NCBI GenBank assembly: GCA_016490735.1
Contig: JAEMWC010000272.1
Span: 397,501 to 461,500, forward strand
From: Pachyseris speciosa
Taxonomy: Eukaryota > Cnidaria > Anthozoa > Scleractinia > Pachyseridae
Direction of reading: 5' to 3'
DNA: 64,000 nucleotides
Part shown: piece after piece, positions 19,271 through 30,740 of the stretch
Layout of the letters: every line of letters starts with the position of its first letter
Position numbering within the stretch: the stretch's first letter is position 1
The notes under the pieces: model-generated
Told to the model about the DNA's origin: nothing
The model's database searches: none
Seen by the model: the letters and a program-made list of their open reading frames with translations, nothing else
Program-made: the position numbers and the translations under genes

Positions 19271-20984
19271 GAATTAAGATGTTTCATAGGTCACACGACC
19301 TCTTTTGTTTACTAATCCTTTAATTAGAAACTAAGGTCAACCATTCAGGACAGATTCATGTACAGGATAACCACACAGTCATAAAAACATTGCTTCTGAT
19401 GGACATTGTATGTAAACTCGGCGGCCCATTTTCAATTTTCGATTTCTGTAATAGTAGGTCACGTGATCTACGGTTTGAAGACTATAAGCCAGAAACACGT
19501 TAAGATTACCAAGTTCTATATCACTGCCAAGTTTAATAATCTTCCGGTAAATCTTTTGGGAGTTGTGATTGTCTGTAGATATTTCCGGTATTTGGCTCGA
19601 GACATGCCTTAATATGCTTGAGATATTGTTTTCTCATCGCAAGATTGGAAATATTACCGGCGAATCACAGCTAAATACCAGCCGACAAGGAAGCACACAA
19701 CCGACCACAACTCTGTCACCTCACATTACAAACCTGTAGTCGATTTCATTATTCGCATCAGACTACCGCAGCAATGGATACTCGAACGCAGAAAGAAAGA
19801 AAATTGTTTCAAGTTTTGTGCATACAAATAACTTGTGAACAGGGTCAAATGAGTCTCACTGTTAAAACAATTTCAGTTAGTTAAACGGCTTTCAATATGA
19901 TATTGAATAAAATTTCAATTGCCTTGGCTTTCCTTTCCCTCACAACTTTAACAACCAATCAGAAGCAAACCAGAACCAACAATGAGACTGACTACCGTGC
20001 ATGGCGCCGGCTGCATGCAATGAGTTTCGAATTTAAAAAGAGACTCTCGCGAATCGACTTCAGCTGAGACGATTCGACTGCCAACAGAGACGAATCGATC
20101 GATTCGATCGAATCGAGTCGAATCGACAACGTATTCCACCCTCCCTACTGCCTTGCAGCGGTATTGTGTTTAAGACTCTCACGAATCAACTTCCGGTAAC
20201 ACGATTCGTCTGCTAACATAAATGAATCGACTCGATTTGGGTGTATTGGACGACAACCCTCGATTCACTTAAGGAACGTCGTTCAATGGATTTGATTAAA
20301 GATGATCTAAGCCTTGGGTGGATTTAACAAAACTCTTACACTAATAGTTGACAAGCGTGGCTCTTGTTCAGTTAAAATTCTAACGCGACTGATGATATTT
20401 TAATGTTGTTACTGATCCAGATCTTGATTGCTCCAGTGGAGTGAGCAAAGAGAAATTTCTTAATAATTTTGATTTTATAATACACTCCAAAATCACTCAG
20501 TTCTGATTGGTTGAGTTCGGTGTTGCTGATCCCTGTTTTAATGTTTAATAAGTTTGCGTGGACCACGGTAACGACGCATGAGTACAGCCGAGGAGGCACA
20601 TTTGAGCGGTCTGAAGCCCTGGCTAAACGACCAAAGATTTTCATCCAACATCGTGTTTGCTACGGCAAAACATGTCAAACATGTTGATCCAACACGATGT
20701 TACGCGAAAAGCTGGGTTTGATCTTTTATAGCCGGGGCTTAAAAGACGTCTTAAAAGAGACACAAACTGCATCTACGATTCTATACGATGCCTTCTTAAA
20801 TAATTGTGTTCAATTTACCATATAAAGAAAAATTTGCACGACCTTGTATAATTCGTAACTTCAGACTGGACATTTAGTTCAAGTTTAATTTAAGCGATTA
20901 ATAGAAAATCTACCTCACACACGTCCTTTGTTGCGCAATCGATGCACTGCATGTCCACTGATCTTACATTCGTGATAAGAATGC
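19271..20984. other. No gene recognised; GAATCGA-rich patch
   Basis: At 20036-20130 and 20170-20260 the words GAATCGA and TCGATTC are repeated many times in both senses, in two related blocks that each begin AAGACTCTC(G/A)CGAATC. Bases 20615-20740 carry the AACATCGTGTT repeat also seen at 14.4-14.8 kb. Otherwise nothing is visible. Confidence 0.45.
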
Positions 20985-21159
20985 AGGAGGCTTGGGGGAG
21001 GGGGGAGGGGAGGATTGGCAAGGTTTAAGACATGATTGGGAAGACTCACTCATAATCAGGCCTTCTTTACTAGAGGAAGGAAGAGAGGAAATACCGATAC
21101 ACACTCAGGATGCTATTTCATATACGATAGGTTCCATGCATCAGTCTTCGTTTGTCTGG

Positions 21160-21326
21160 TAGACTGCGAGTAGTATCTAATTTCGGCGATAGATTGTGGG
21201 GCGGGCGAAAGACACGCACGCACGAAGTTGCTCCCCTCTCGTCACGTCTCCTCGCAACTTCGCGCGCGCGCGTGTCTTTCGCCCGCCCCACAATCCATCG
21301 CCGAAATTAGAGACTACTCGCAGTCT
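21160..21326. mobile_element. 167-bp foldback element with 9-10-bp target duplication
   Basis: The arms include GGCGATAGATTGTGGGGCGG and its near-inverse CCGCCCCACAATCCATCGCC; the ends are TAGACTGCGAGTAG and CTACTCGCAGTCT. GTTTGTCTGG occurs directly on both sides (21150-21159 and 21327-21336). It is absent from the other copy of the duplicated block, so it inserted after the duplication. A related element lies at 45906. Confidence 0.85.
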
Positions 21327-22125
21327 GTTTGTCTGGCTAATTGCTCCAATTCCGTTTCCCTGCAAAAGCCGAGGAAGTCATAAACGACATGAAAATGCTG
21401 TCAGAAAAATGCGCATTTAATTTTGTTTACTCCACAGCTGACTCCACGATGTGATAAGCTACAAAATAGAAGTATAGCAAGCTAGCAAGGCAATAGCTTG
21501 GCAATTTAAGATTCTTTTACTTCAAAAGCAGAACGCACCCCCGCTATGCAGTATTTGACGTGCGGGGGGTGGGGGGGGGGGGGGGGCAAGGTGGCGGTTG
21601 AGGAAGGAAAAGAGTGAAGAGCTTCGAAGGCGAGGGCGACTACGCCAAAAATAAGAGCGCCTGGCGATTAATAAATTCAGACAATGCTCAATTCACCATT
21701 GGTTTTATCACAGTGGTAAAAAGGGCACTTTTTATCTTTGACGTGAAGTACAACCTTTTTACTCCATCTTTTCCTCCGAAATGCAAGGGGAAGGATCAAG
21801 GAATCGAACAAAAAATATATTGGATGGCTAAACTTCTTAATCCACTCCCCAACCTCTTCCCTCTGCGAACAGTAGGCAGTCGACCATTACTCTTGGCGGA
21901 ACCCGCCTTAGTTCATGGCCACCTCTGGTTATTCAATCTTTTGGTAATTTCTTCCATCTCACAGATGCTGCTGCTATTTCAGTTCCTTCCCTCTGCTGCC
22001 CCAGTTCCCCTTATCCTCAGTCTCGAGTCCCCTCTGTTTAAAGCATGGTGCAATATGTTTTAAATTAATATTTCAATTTTACAAGCATGCAAACGAGCCC
22101 TTCGAATTCAACCATGAAGCAGCTG

Positions 22126-22524
22126 TCACGTCTCTGATTGTACGGCCGCCGGAGCCGTGTGTGCGAAGGTTGTCTGAGATGCGTAATTCGAGGCCTGATG
22201 CCGAATCGGTTGCCTGAGACCAGTCCCGGGCTTCCCATGTTGCGATTCGTTGGACTCATTCCAAGCAAGTAACGTAGCTGTCCGACGCTGCGACGGAGGC
22301 GCCGAAGCTGCCCGAAAATGTCTTCGTCTTAGTTCGAGATTTGACCGATCATGAATCGGTTCAGACTCGTTAAGTCTGCATGAAGTTCTTGAAGTAAAAG
22401 GGTAATCTGAACGATAAGTTGATGTCGGGTTCGGGCATTCGTTTGCTCTCCATGTTATGATGTCTCTGGTACTTTTCGCATGTTGTGTTTGGCCAGGCTG
22501 AAGGTATTTCCGTTTGCCCATTCC
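22126..22524 (-). pseudogene. Duplicated last exon of the TEX36-like gene
   Basis: The minus-strand frame from 22524 starts after an intact acceptor (TTTCAG, then GGAATGGGC) and runs for about 130 codons. It is closely similar to exon 4 of the TEX36-like gene at 40681-40229 (GMGKRKYLQ, then RDIITWR, TSTYRSDYP). A deletion near the 3' end shortens it: it stops at 22126 with ...VQSET where the intact gene continues for about 16 residues. No copies of exons 1-3 were seen nearby, so this is an orphan exon. Confidence 0.75.
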
Positions 22525-22838
22525 CTGAAAGGCAACAAACTCGAATTTAAAGAAAACCTGGATACACGATGAAAATCTCGGAATCCACTACAGTTAAGTA
22601 CACCAGTTGCAAGGAAAAGTAGCGAAAACTGCGAAAACCAGCAAAAAAATCAGGTTTGCTCTCAACGCTTTCTTTTCGCAACTGCTTAAGTTATTTGCAT
22701 GTACACCTGCGATGGTCTTTCTTTTCTTCTACGGTTACCATGGTTGCATTGTGAATTTACATAAAATAATAATGGCAGTTTTACATGACGATGATGTCAC
22801 AATACTGCATGGCTATCGATGGTTATCGTCTGGCCGTG

Positions 22839-23112
22839 TGATGATCAATAATATCTTCACATCATCCTCCGCAGTTCAGATATATGAGCTTTCATATATT
22901 CATTTGTATTCTTCACCTTCTACGGGTATATTACGAACTCACAAGGTGGCCAGCTCCCAGTTGGCTTAATAGCTCAGTTGGTAGAGCACTGCACCGGTAT
23001 CACAGAGGTCATGGGTTCGAATCCCGTTCAGGCCTGAATTTTTTTCAGGCTTTAATTTCGCAACTGCTTAAGTTGTGTGCATAACTGCGATGATCAATCA
23101 TATCTTCACAAA
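22839..23112 (+). mobile_element. tRNA-derived SINE, diverged copy
   Basis: The tRNA-like head is at 22963-23035 (TAGCTCAGTTGG A box, GGGTTCGAATCCC B box), followed by CCTGAATTTTTTTCAGGC and a tail with CGCAACTGCTTAAGTTG. GATGATCAATAATATCTTCAC before the head recurs after the tail as GATGATCAATCATATCTTCAC. The anticodon loop again carries CCGGTA with C in place of the invariant T, as in the copy at 3364. It starts exactly where the 1.8-kb duplicated block ends. Confidence 0.75.
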
Positions 23113-23555
23113 AGACATTGATACCTCGGTTAACTTTTAATCCTGGGTTTAGCGTTAACCAGCTTTCGAACCACCCGGCCCTGATAACTAAAACAGACAA
23201 TGTCATCTAGATAGGGAGCTGCCGCTATTTTCAAGAAAATCAGTGTGGAATAAAAGTGTAATTTAATTGGTCGGCGTAAAACGGCAAAGTCGTTGAATAG
23301 CGAGGGCTCGATGCGCTCGAGGAGCACCAAACCCACGCATGGGCGCTTCTTGCGCGGCTTCAAGGGCAGTTCAGCTGCAATTTCAATTTCACTTTTGCTG
23401 GACGCAGATTTTAGAACTGCGCAGAAGCAGGCTGGGATTACGGAAGCAGGCAAATGGCGTGGCTCTCGCCCGAGGATTTCGCGTGGCCATTTTTTTCTCG
23501 CGGTTTTCTTTCGCAACCGGTACGACCAGGAAAACAGCTATTCTTCAAGTGATAA

Positions 23556-24275
23556 TCAATGTTCTTCTAAGTATCCTCCAAACCACCACGGCGTTGTAGA
23601 AAACGCATTTCGGGAACAAGTGACTTCAGGGTTTAGTCCGTCTCCATAGTCGCCAAAGTAGTCAGCTCTTGGCAGTCTTGGGTGTGCTAAGGGAAGAAAT
23701 TGACAGCCAGTATCAGAGCTGTCGATATTGAGCAAGTAGCTGCCAGAAGACTGCCAAAATCCAACTGTAGTGCCACTTTCACAAACATTTCCAAGAATGT
23801 TGATATACTCCACAGGTTGGCAAGTCGACGATCCGCCACCTTCATATAACATGATGTCGAAGTGGTTGAATTTCTCCCTAAGATAATCTTTGTAACTGAA
23901 AATTGCGGTGTATCGATCGATGCAGGTCGCACGCCAGTGGGTTGAGTATTTACGGATGTTTTTCATTCTATCCAAAGTCTGCCGGTAGATCTCCAGGTTC
24001 GGACTGTCCTCGTTGATGGGTGCATCTTCATAAAATGCCTTGTTTTAAAATGCGGCAATTACTTGTATTTTGCAGTCAACCAGGACATGCCTTAAGTCCA
24101 AGCTGAGCCCGGCTCGTTTGAGAGGCCACACAACACCACGTAAATCTGGTCGTCGTAGTCGTAAAGCGGGTAGAAGCTGTTTCGATGGATGCCATGCTGA
24201 AGGTAGTCCAAACAAGATCGGGGAATGTATCCCTGCATTATCAAGTCGGTGCTATGAACAAATTGAAATTAAGAA
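23556..24275 (-). pseudogene. Dead third copy of the secreted fibrinogen-like gene
   Basis: The minus strand carries the whole second exon of the gene found at 30741 and 36056, diverged by perhaps a fifth to a quarter of residues. The conserved ends are GYIPRSCLDYL at the start and WWFGGYLEEH plus TGA at 23556. It is dead. WTLV is interrupted by a stop (WT, stop, GMSWLT), a second stop follows KYK, and a deletion shifts the frame at the FRDKAFYDDAPIN position. The splice acceptor CAG before the exon has become CAA. A transposon (24290-24952) inserted 14 bp upstream of the former acceptor, and no signal-peptide exon was found beyond it. Confidence 0.85.
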
Positions 24276-24289
24276 ATGACACTACTTAA

Positions 24290-24952
24290 CAATTAGATTA
24301 TGAGCTCGAGATTTGTATTTAAGAACATGATTAGAGTATGAGATCGAGATTTCTATCGCGTGATAGCTGATGAGGGCGCAGCCCGAATCAGCTATCACAC
24401 AAAGAAATCGATAGCGAATAATCTTATAGGGGAATCCTTGTTTACAATATTTGCCTCATTAGCATGAACAATTCAGTTTCTGATGGAGCTACAAATAAAT
24501 CAGTTCTGAATATTGAAAGGTCATAGCATGAATAACTCTGGCAATGAATATGAGCCTCACGTAGTGAATACTTTCTGTGCAACGCAGGTTTAAAAACAAA
24601 ATTTTACAAGGAATGTATGAGCTCATTAATGCTTTTGCCACCCAGAAATTTTGCAGTTTAGGGAAGACAATATCTCCTTGAATACTACATCTAAAGAGCT
24701 AAAAATTTCACAATTTATTAAATTTCACTAGCTCTTTAGTTGACTGGAGTCAAATCACATCTAACATGTTTCCTTCTGTAAGCAAAGCCGTATGCAAATG
24801 AGCAAAAATGTAAACAATGACGTAAGCATGAATCCCCCTATTGTTTTAGTATAAATCTACTAGTCCTTCAAAACAAGTAAATTATCAAAATCCTCCTCCT
24901 GCGTCCTCATCAGCTATCACGCGATAGAAATCTCGAGCTCATAATCTAATTG
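24290..24952. mobile_element. 663-bp element with TTAA target sites
   Basis: Both ends are flanked by TTAA (24286-24289 and 24953-24956), and the ends are inverted copies of CAATTAGATTATGAGCTCGAGATT. The inverted match resumes at GATTTCTATCGCGTGATAGC, continuing GATGAGG. TTAA is the target of piggyBac and Kolobok transposons; which of the two is unclear. Single ends of the same family remain at about 33005-33045 and 38323-38360. No transposase is encoded. Confidence 0.8.
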
Positions 24953-24956
24953 TTAA

Positions 24957-26009
24957 ATAGTGTGCAATGGCTCAGCCAATCAGATTACAGCATTTGCATT
25001 AGTATACTAGTAGAATTCTACCCATATGGGTTAGTTATACTATTGAGACGAGAAGGTACCGAGACTCTATCTTTTATTTCTTGGTCTACCTTCCGTCAAG
25101 CACAATCTATATCTAATATCTTGTACCACTTGGTACGCTTAGCTTCAACAAGCTCCTTCTCAAGATTTGCGGAAAAATGTCCGTCAGCTGCGTGGCACTT
25201 GGGTTAAGACTTGCATAAAAGGCATACCACTCAGCCTCGCTGGCTCCAAATTAAACATATCCTTTTAGAATACTGAACCAAACACTGTCACGTGACTTTT
25301 AGAAGGGAGCACAAAGTTTTTGAAACCGCTATGCCCCGATAAAAGCCCACGTTCAGAGAACAAGAAACCTAAACAGGATCTTTAAGGGAGATACAGACCA
25401 AGGCCAGTAGATGAACCCAAACATGACTATCGATAGGGTATTGTTCGGCGCTAAGTATTCTTGATAAACTAAGATAAACAACTTGAAGTCATAAGACTTA
25501 CTGTGGGCAGGAGCCCATTACTAGGAGCCAGAAGCATATAAGGTTATATGCTTCTGTAGGAGCGTACAAATCCCCTACTAAGCCTATGTCACAGCATTTT
25601 TAAGGACCGACCTATTTTTAGACTATCTTTTCCCGCGAAAAAGGGCCGCAACAAGGACGGCAACGGCAACAAGAGCGCCACAAAACAATAGTTTTAATGA
25701 GCGAAAACAAAGGCTCTGCACGTGCAGATACTTGTGGCACAAGCAGCGACTTGTGATTGGTCATTGAACTCCTGCGAGAGTCCGATTTTGGCGGGAAATT
25801 CAATCTTTCTTTTTTTTTTTTTACAGTCACGAGACCTTGTCAATTATTATAAAAATAATAATAAAAATATTCCACAGCGCGAAAAGGCTTAGGTACTAGG
25901 CAATATTACTAGGCAACAATATTTCGGCTGGCCAGACCAGCCTTCTTCAGCTTTAGATGTTACTAACATATAAAAATGAAATTAAAATAGTATATAGTGG
26001 TGGATGTCG
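24957..26009. other. No gene recognised
   Basis: A perfect short hairpin lies at 25531-25557 (AGAAGCATATAA / TTATATGCTTCT). Near 25905-25950 the phrase CAATATTTCGGCTGGCCAGACC with CCTTCTTCAG resembles terminal sequence of Penelope-like elements. Nothing else is supported. Confidence 0.4.
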
Positions 26010-26060
26010 TAATAATAATGATAATAATAATAATAGTAATAATAATAATAATAATAATAA

Positions 26061-26108
<48 letters not shown>
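26010..26108 (+). repeat. (ATA)n and (TA)n microsatellites
   Basis: AAT/ATA units occupy 26010-26061 and uninterrupted TA units 26063-26108. Confidence 0.9.
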
Positions 26109-26109
<1 letters not shown>

Positions 26110-27099
26110 CGTTATTTCTACTAAGAAACCAATAACGCTTTACAATGATAATACATATATATGATAATGGTTGGGGTCCCACTGTGTCACGCTGTATCAA
26201 ATGTGACCGGGTACATTTTCAGTTTTGGTGTCAGTGTCTGTTGCTTGGGTTACGCGGCTAAATCAAAGCTCTAAAAGTAACTCTAAAAGTACGATTTATC
26301 TGGTGTCTATCTAAATCCACTTAAGGTGGACCAATCCTAACTTTACAAGCGAAAAGAGCATTTTAAGATAAAGACTTAAGCACGAAAGTGGCAAAGGTCG
26401 CTAAATTTCTTGTGTAATTGCTCAAAAGCCTCGAAGTCCTCCTCCGCAACAAGAAGACAAAGCAGAATGGACAAAAACAATGATTTCAGTGCCCCCTTCT
26501 ACAAGCTGGGAAAGGTATATTTGATTGTTCTTATTGCTTTGTCATTTCTTACATTTAAGGAAAGAACAAATAGACAAGCACGAGATAAATGGCGGGAACT
26601 GTAGTTTATTTTCTGTGATCATTTCAGCCACAGCCGCACTCCGTATGGCTTCCGCCGTTGGACAAACTTTTCCGCATTTGCGGAATTTCTAAATGCACCT
26701 CCTTCCTTTTCTGTACCTCATTTCTCGACATCAAGCCAAACTCTGAAGCCAAACCCAAATTAGGACGAAAAACAAACCTGTCCAGCAACAACCCTCTGAT
26801 CAAGCATCTTGATGTTATGCTGCTTTTTGCCGTGAAACAGCAATTTGATGCTTGACAAGTTGTCAAGCTAATATTTTTTAAAACCACTGTTAACGACGGC
26901 AAGTGGAACCGCGGCTACACTGATGTTACAACGGGTGCTCCAAATAGTATTGTAACAGTATTGTCAAGTGCTAGTAGGACCCCAACCAATAACACATGAA
27001 AATAATAGAAAATAGTAATACATAGCATATACAAAAGTCTATAATATAAATAACTACTCAATACACATATTTACAAGGAAAATAATTCAATGATAATAA

Positions 27100-27386
27100 A
27101 AAGAGTTAAAATGCTTCTTGAAAAGAACGTTTAAAAAGAAATGTTTTGATCTGCTTCTTAAGGGTGCTTAAAGATTCAGTTTCTCTAATATTGTTAGGAA
27201 GGCTGTTCCATAACATAGGACCATTCACAGAAAAGCTCTTCTTCCATATGTCCTAAGGTTATACCGCGGGACAACGAGGAGTCTTTTGGAGGAAGAGCGT
27301 TAAGACCTGGTCGGTTCATATTTAGTGATCATGTCAGATATATAGAGTGGCGCAATGCCGTGGTATGCCTTAAAAACTGGTACTAG
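27100..27386 (-). pseudogene. LINE reverse-transcriptase 3' fragment
   Basis: The minus strand from about 27386 reads LVPVFKAYHGIAPLYISDMI and KYEPTRSLRSSS. Frameshifted pieces of the usual LINE C-terminus (RRAFSVNGPMLWNSLP-like, then a KKQIKTFLF-like tail) follow. It belongs to the same general kind as the tails at 1383 and 48435 and is clearly inactive. Confidence 0.75.
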
Positions 27387-28073
27387 GTGTTCCGTCGGAA
27401 TGAAAACCGCCACAATTACCACGAACTTTGGACTCCCGTGAATCGTATAAACCATTCCATTTTCAAGATTTTTATTCGATCTGAAATTATTACAGTAAAT
27501 CAAATATTTACAAACAAAAAGAACTAATCTTAATAACCGAAAATAAAATACCTAAGTACATTGAATACATTAAAAACCCGGAAAGATATAACTGAGTAGA
27601 CCACGCGGTCAATAATTCACATGCGCTCGATTATACCAACGTTAACAGAAATTCACAAGAGAAACGTAACAAAACAAAGGCTTACAACGCTAAAAGGAAA
27701 ATCAATTATAAGATACTGGACTTACTTCGTGACGGGCTTCCAGAGCTCGGTTAAACCACTTCTTAACTACTTAAAACGGGAAAGCTAACTTGACCAACTG
27801 AATACGTGTAACATAACCGACCATCTGAAAAACGATCTCTTCTTATGGAAGCTACTGAACTTGTCAGTCAATGAATCATTTCAATATTTCCGGTGTAAAA
27901 TTAAACTGAATCAAAATGTCAAGCAAATGTTCCTCATGAAAACACTAGGATCTTATATTCAATTGTGACAGCAACAGGCAACCAGTGGAGTAACACATAT
28001 TTCGAAACGAAAAGGAGTGGCGGAAATGACGAACAAAACAAACTAAATTGTGGGTCTACGTAAGTTACACGTT

Positions 28074-28569
28074 TTACGATTCTTCACGTTTATTCATACC
28101 GTGGGGTTCCAATATTCCTGCTAAATCTATTAAAAAGAACTCTCTGGCTTTTCTGATTGAATCACGTGAGGAGTGGATGAGTTCAAGTGGGATGTCAGTG
28201 ATTAGGACGAGAAAGAAAATGTTCCGCAACAGTGGTGGGTTTGGACTAATGTTAGTTTTGTCGACAAAGCGTCTATTTCCGTTGAATCTGTCTTTGAAAC
28301 GTCGCTTAGTTTCTCCTATGTATTGTAAATGGCAGCGGTTACACTGTATCATGTAGTTTAAATTTTTTGCTGTTACAGGTTATGTGTGAAGTGATGTGAC
28401 GGGTTGCACCTGTGGAAAAGAAAGTGTATTGTGTAAGACCGTTAGCAACGTAAGGACATGTAGCGCAATCTTGTCCACAGCAAAATGAGCCCGGTGGTAG
28501 ACTAGTGTTATTAGGAGTCGTGATGGTGAGTAGTTTAGCTACAATCATGGACAAAAGTAGTTGAGACAC
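28074..28569 (-). pseudogene. Penelope-like element remnant with GIY-YIG endonuclease
   Basis: Two overlapping minus-strand frames make up one former protein end. The first (28569-28339) has the cysteine cluster CCGQDCATCPYVANG. The second (28352-28074) has MIQCNRCHLQYIGETKRR, which is the YIG part of a GIY-YIG endonuclease, and ends REFFLIDLAGILEPHGMNKRE. Cys-rich linker plus C-terminal GIY-YIG is the hallmark of Penelope-like retroelements. The frames are broken, and the reverse transcriptase part is not seen nearby. Confidence 0.8.
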
Positions 28570-29335
28570 TCCCCTTAAAAACTTTATTTTATTTGTTGAA
28601 CGCGTGAGTTTTCCAATCTCTAATTCTCACATTTCGACCCCCCTTCCCCCTTTTCCATGTTGTAGCCAGTATCCACGGAGCGTATTTCAACATTGAAAAG
28701 GGAGAGAGGGGGACTTGGCTGTCGACAAAAAAAAAAAGTTTTTTTCAATTACGGAAGGATGCTGTTTGAAAGCAATTATTTTGCTCAAATGTGTCAACAC
28801 ATTTGTCCATAATTGTGGTACCAGGTACGAGTTTAGTGCTACAGTGTTAGGCAGGACTTATAGGTAGCGGTCATGTGACAGATAACTGAATAGTAGTAAA
28901 CTATTCATTATTTTCATTCCTTTATTTTCTTCCCTTCTACTCAACCGGCAAGATTGTGCGCTCCCTGTGGCATGGATATAGTTACAACTATAGTATGTAC
29001 AAACGCAAAAGCTTACACATGCAACTAGCGCGAGCAGATATTATTCATGCACAGCGCGAAATTGAAGTGGTTTTTCTGACCCTGAAAAACTCACGTTTTC
29101 CATCAGTTCAGAGCATAAAACGGCACAAAAAAAATCGCTTATTCACATAGATTAGAGTTCTGTGGAATTTCTTTAGAAATCTACTGGCTCCAGACTGCAA
29201 GAAAGCGGAATCTCCTCATATTAGTAGATGCTAATCTCTTGCATGACACTTATTTGCTCGGACCCGCTCGTTTCATCGTCCTACAATCCACCCTACATAA
29301 AAGCGCCCTGGTTCGTATTCCCTGCCATCGCTGTG
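28570..29335. other. No gene recognised
   Basis: AT-rich sequence between a Penelope remnant and the duplicated part. Short open frames only. Confidence 0.4.
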
Positions 29336-29880
29336 AAAAATCCACAAGAGAATCTCGCCATTTGATCAGCCAACACTGTGACAACATCCACGCGAGAACC
29401 CACAACGTGTGCGTGGATACGCGTAGATATCTGATGTTGTCAGGGTGTAGCAATTTGTTCTCATTTTTTTCTATTGTTTTATAATTTCATTAGTGCATAT
29501 CATAACCATTTTTGTTAATTTTAACAAGAACTTGTATTAGAGATGTTTTTAGGATTTTTAAGTAATGTTAAGGGTCTAAAAGTAGTTATATTTTCTTTAA
29601 CATTGTAATGCGAAGCTGAAATGTTAAATTGAAATCTGCGCAATGTAAATTAATTATTATTAATATTATTATCACTGTTTTTTATTTTAGATTTTATCTT
29701 TTTTCTTAGAACGAAAATTTTGAGGGTAAAGCGTTTTTATATCCAATTTTTTTATTAAACTTGGTAAGGAAAAAAGAAATAGAATTTAACGTTTTTTAAA
29801 TTATTTTAGGAAATAGTAACTATTTTTTTAAATACACATTCGTAGTACAATTGTATTTTTAATGTCTTTTTTTAAAGAAA

Positions 29881-29913
29881 ATTCTTCTTCTTCTTCTCCT
29901 TCTTCTTCTTCTC

Positions 29914-29989
<76 letters not shown>

Positions 29990-29990
29990 T
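29881..29990 (+). repeat. (TTC)n/(TTA)n microsatellite
   Basis: TTC units (with CTCC variants) pass into TTA units. The corresponding site of the right unit (35280-35310) has only about ten TTA units, so the array changed length after the duplication. Confidence 0.9.
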
Positions 29991-30740
29991 AAAAATAGCA
30001 AAATTGTCCCATATCATAGGTGCGCGCGGATCCCAAGACTTACGGTCTCCGTCCCCGATTATGGCTCCTGCTACGATTTATCACTACACGTTTCAGAAGT
30101 ATCTTCTGGTGTCGGGTCGGGGACAATAGTTATAAGTCTAGAACTGATCATACTGATTTATTAATAAATGGTTGTTCAGTTGGTTGCTGGGCTAGTTATA
30201 CTAAGCCCCTAAAGAGTAATATGTTCAAACTATATTCTTTCCAGCCAGTTGGGCTGATTAACAAAAATGAAAAAAAAAATCTCCTTTTTTTCTAGCGAAA
30301 TCTGCAAGGCGGCCAAAAACATTATAGCTTTTGTGAGGTCATTGGTTTAAAATAGGTACGCCGTTTTGGAGGTTCTGTTTCAATTTGGCATGCCTTTACA
30401 ATAAGAGCTATATTCTAACAGATCTACAAAAACTATAATACAGCAATTATTTGTCGATTTCTGATAATGGCCACTGACTTATTGGTTGATAACTAGTAGT
30501 CCTTTTTTCACTTAGTCCATCGAGCGTAACCGGAAACCTAGTCGCGAGCAAAAAATAGCCGCACGCAGGATTTCGCGCGGTCTTTTTTTTATGTTGTTTT
30601 CTTTCGCGTCACGCACGACGAACTAAGCAAACGAGGAAGTACTCAAAGTCTATCTTGTTATACACTGGGAGTCTTAAGTGATCTTTTACTTAGTCATGCC
30701 AGCGGCATGGCCTTGAAAACAGTTATTCTGCCACTCAAGT

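Larger units (their letters stand above)
20985..22838. repeat. 1.8-kb duplicated block, left copy
   Basis: This block is colinear with 39262-41073, from the GGAGGCTTGGGGG start to the CTATCGNNGGTTATCGTCTGGCCGTG end. The right copy contains the last exon of the TEX36-like gene together with intron sequence, so this is a DNA-level duplication and not a processed copy. Identity is clearly lower than between the two secreted-protein copies, and both sides carry indels. A long plus-strand open frame at 21614-22063 lies wholly in this block and is broken in the other copy. Confidence 0.8.

Noticed and set aside
21614..22063. 149-residue plus-strand protein
   Set aside because: Lies in a duplicated non-coding block; the frame is broken by indels in the other copy.
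22963..23035. Second tRNA gene
   Set aside because: Same anticodon-loop defect and same SINE tail as the copy at 3364.
29239..29484. Coding gene in the duplicated unit
   Set aside because: Overlapping frames on both strands and no domain; only part of it is kept in the second unit.
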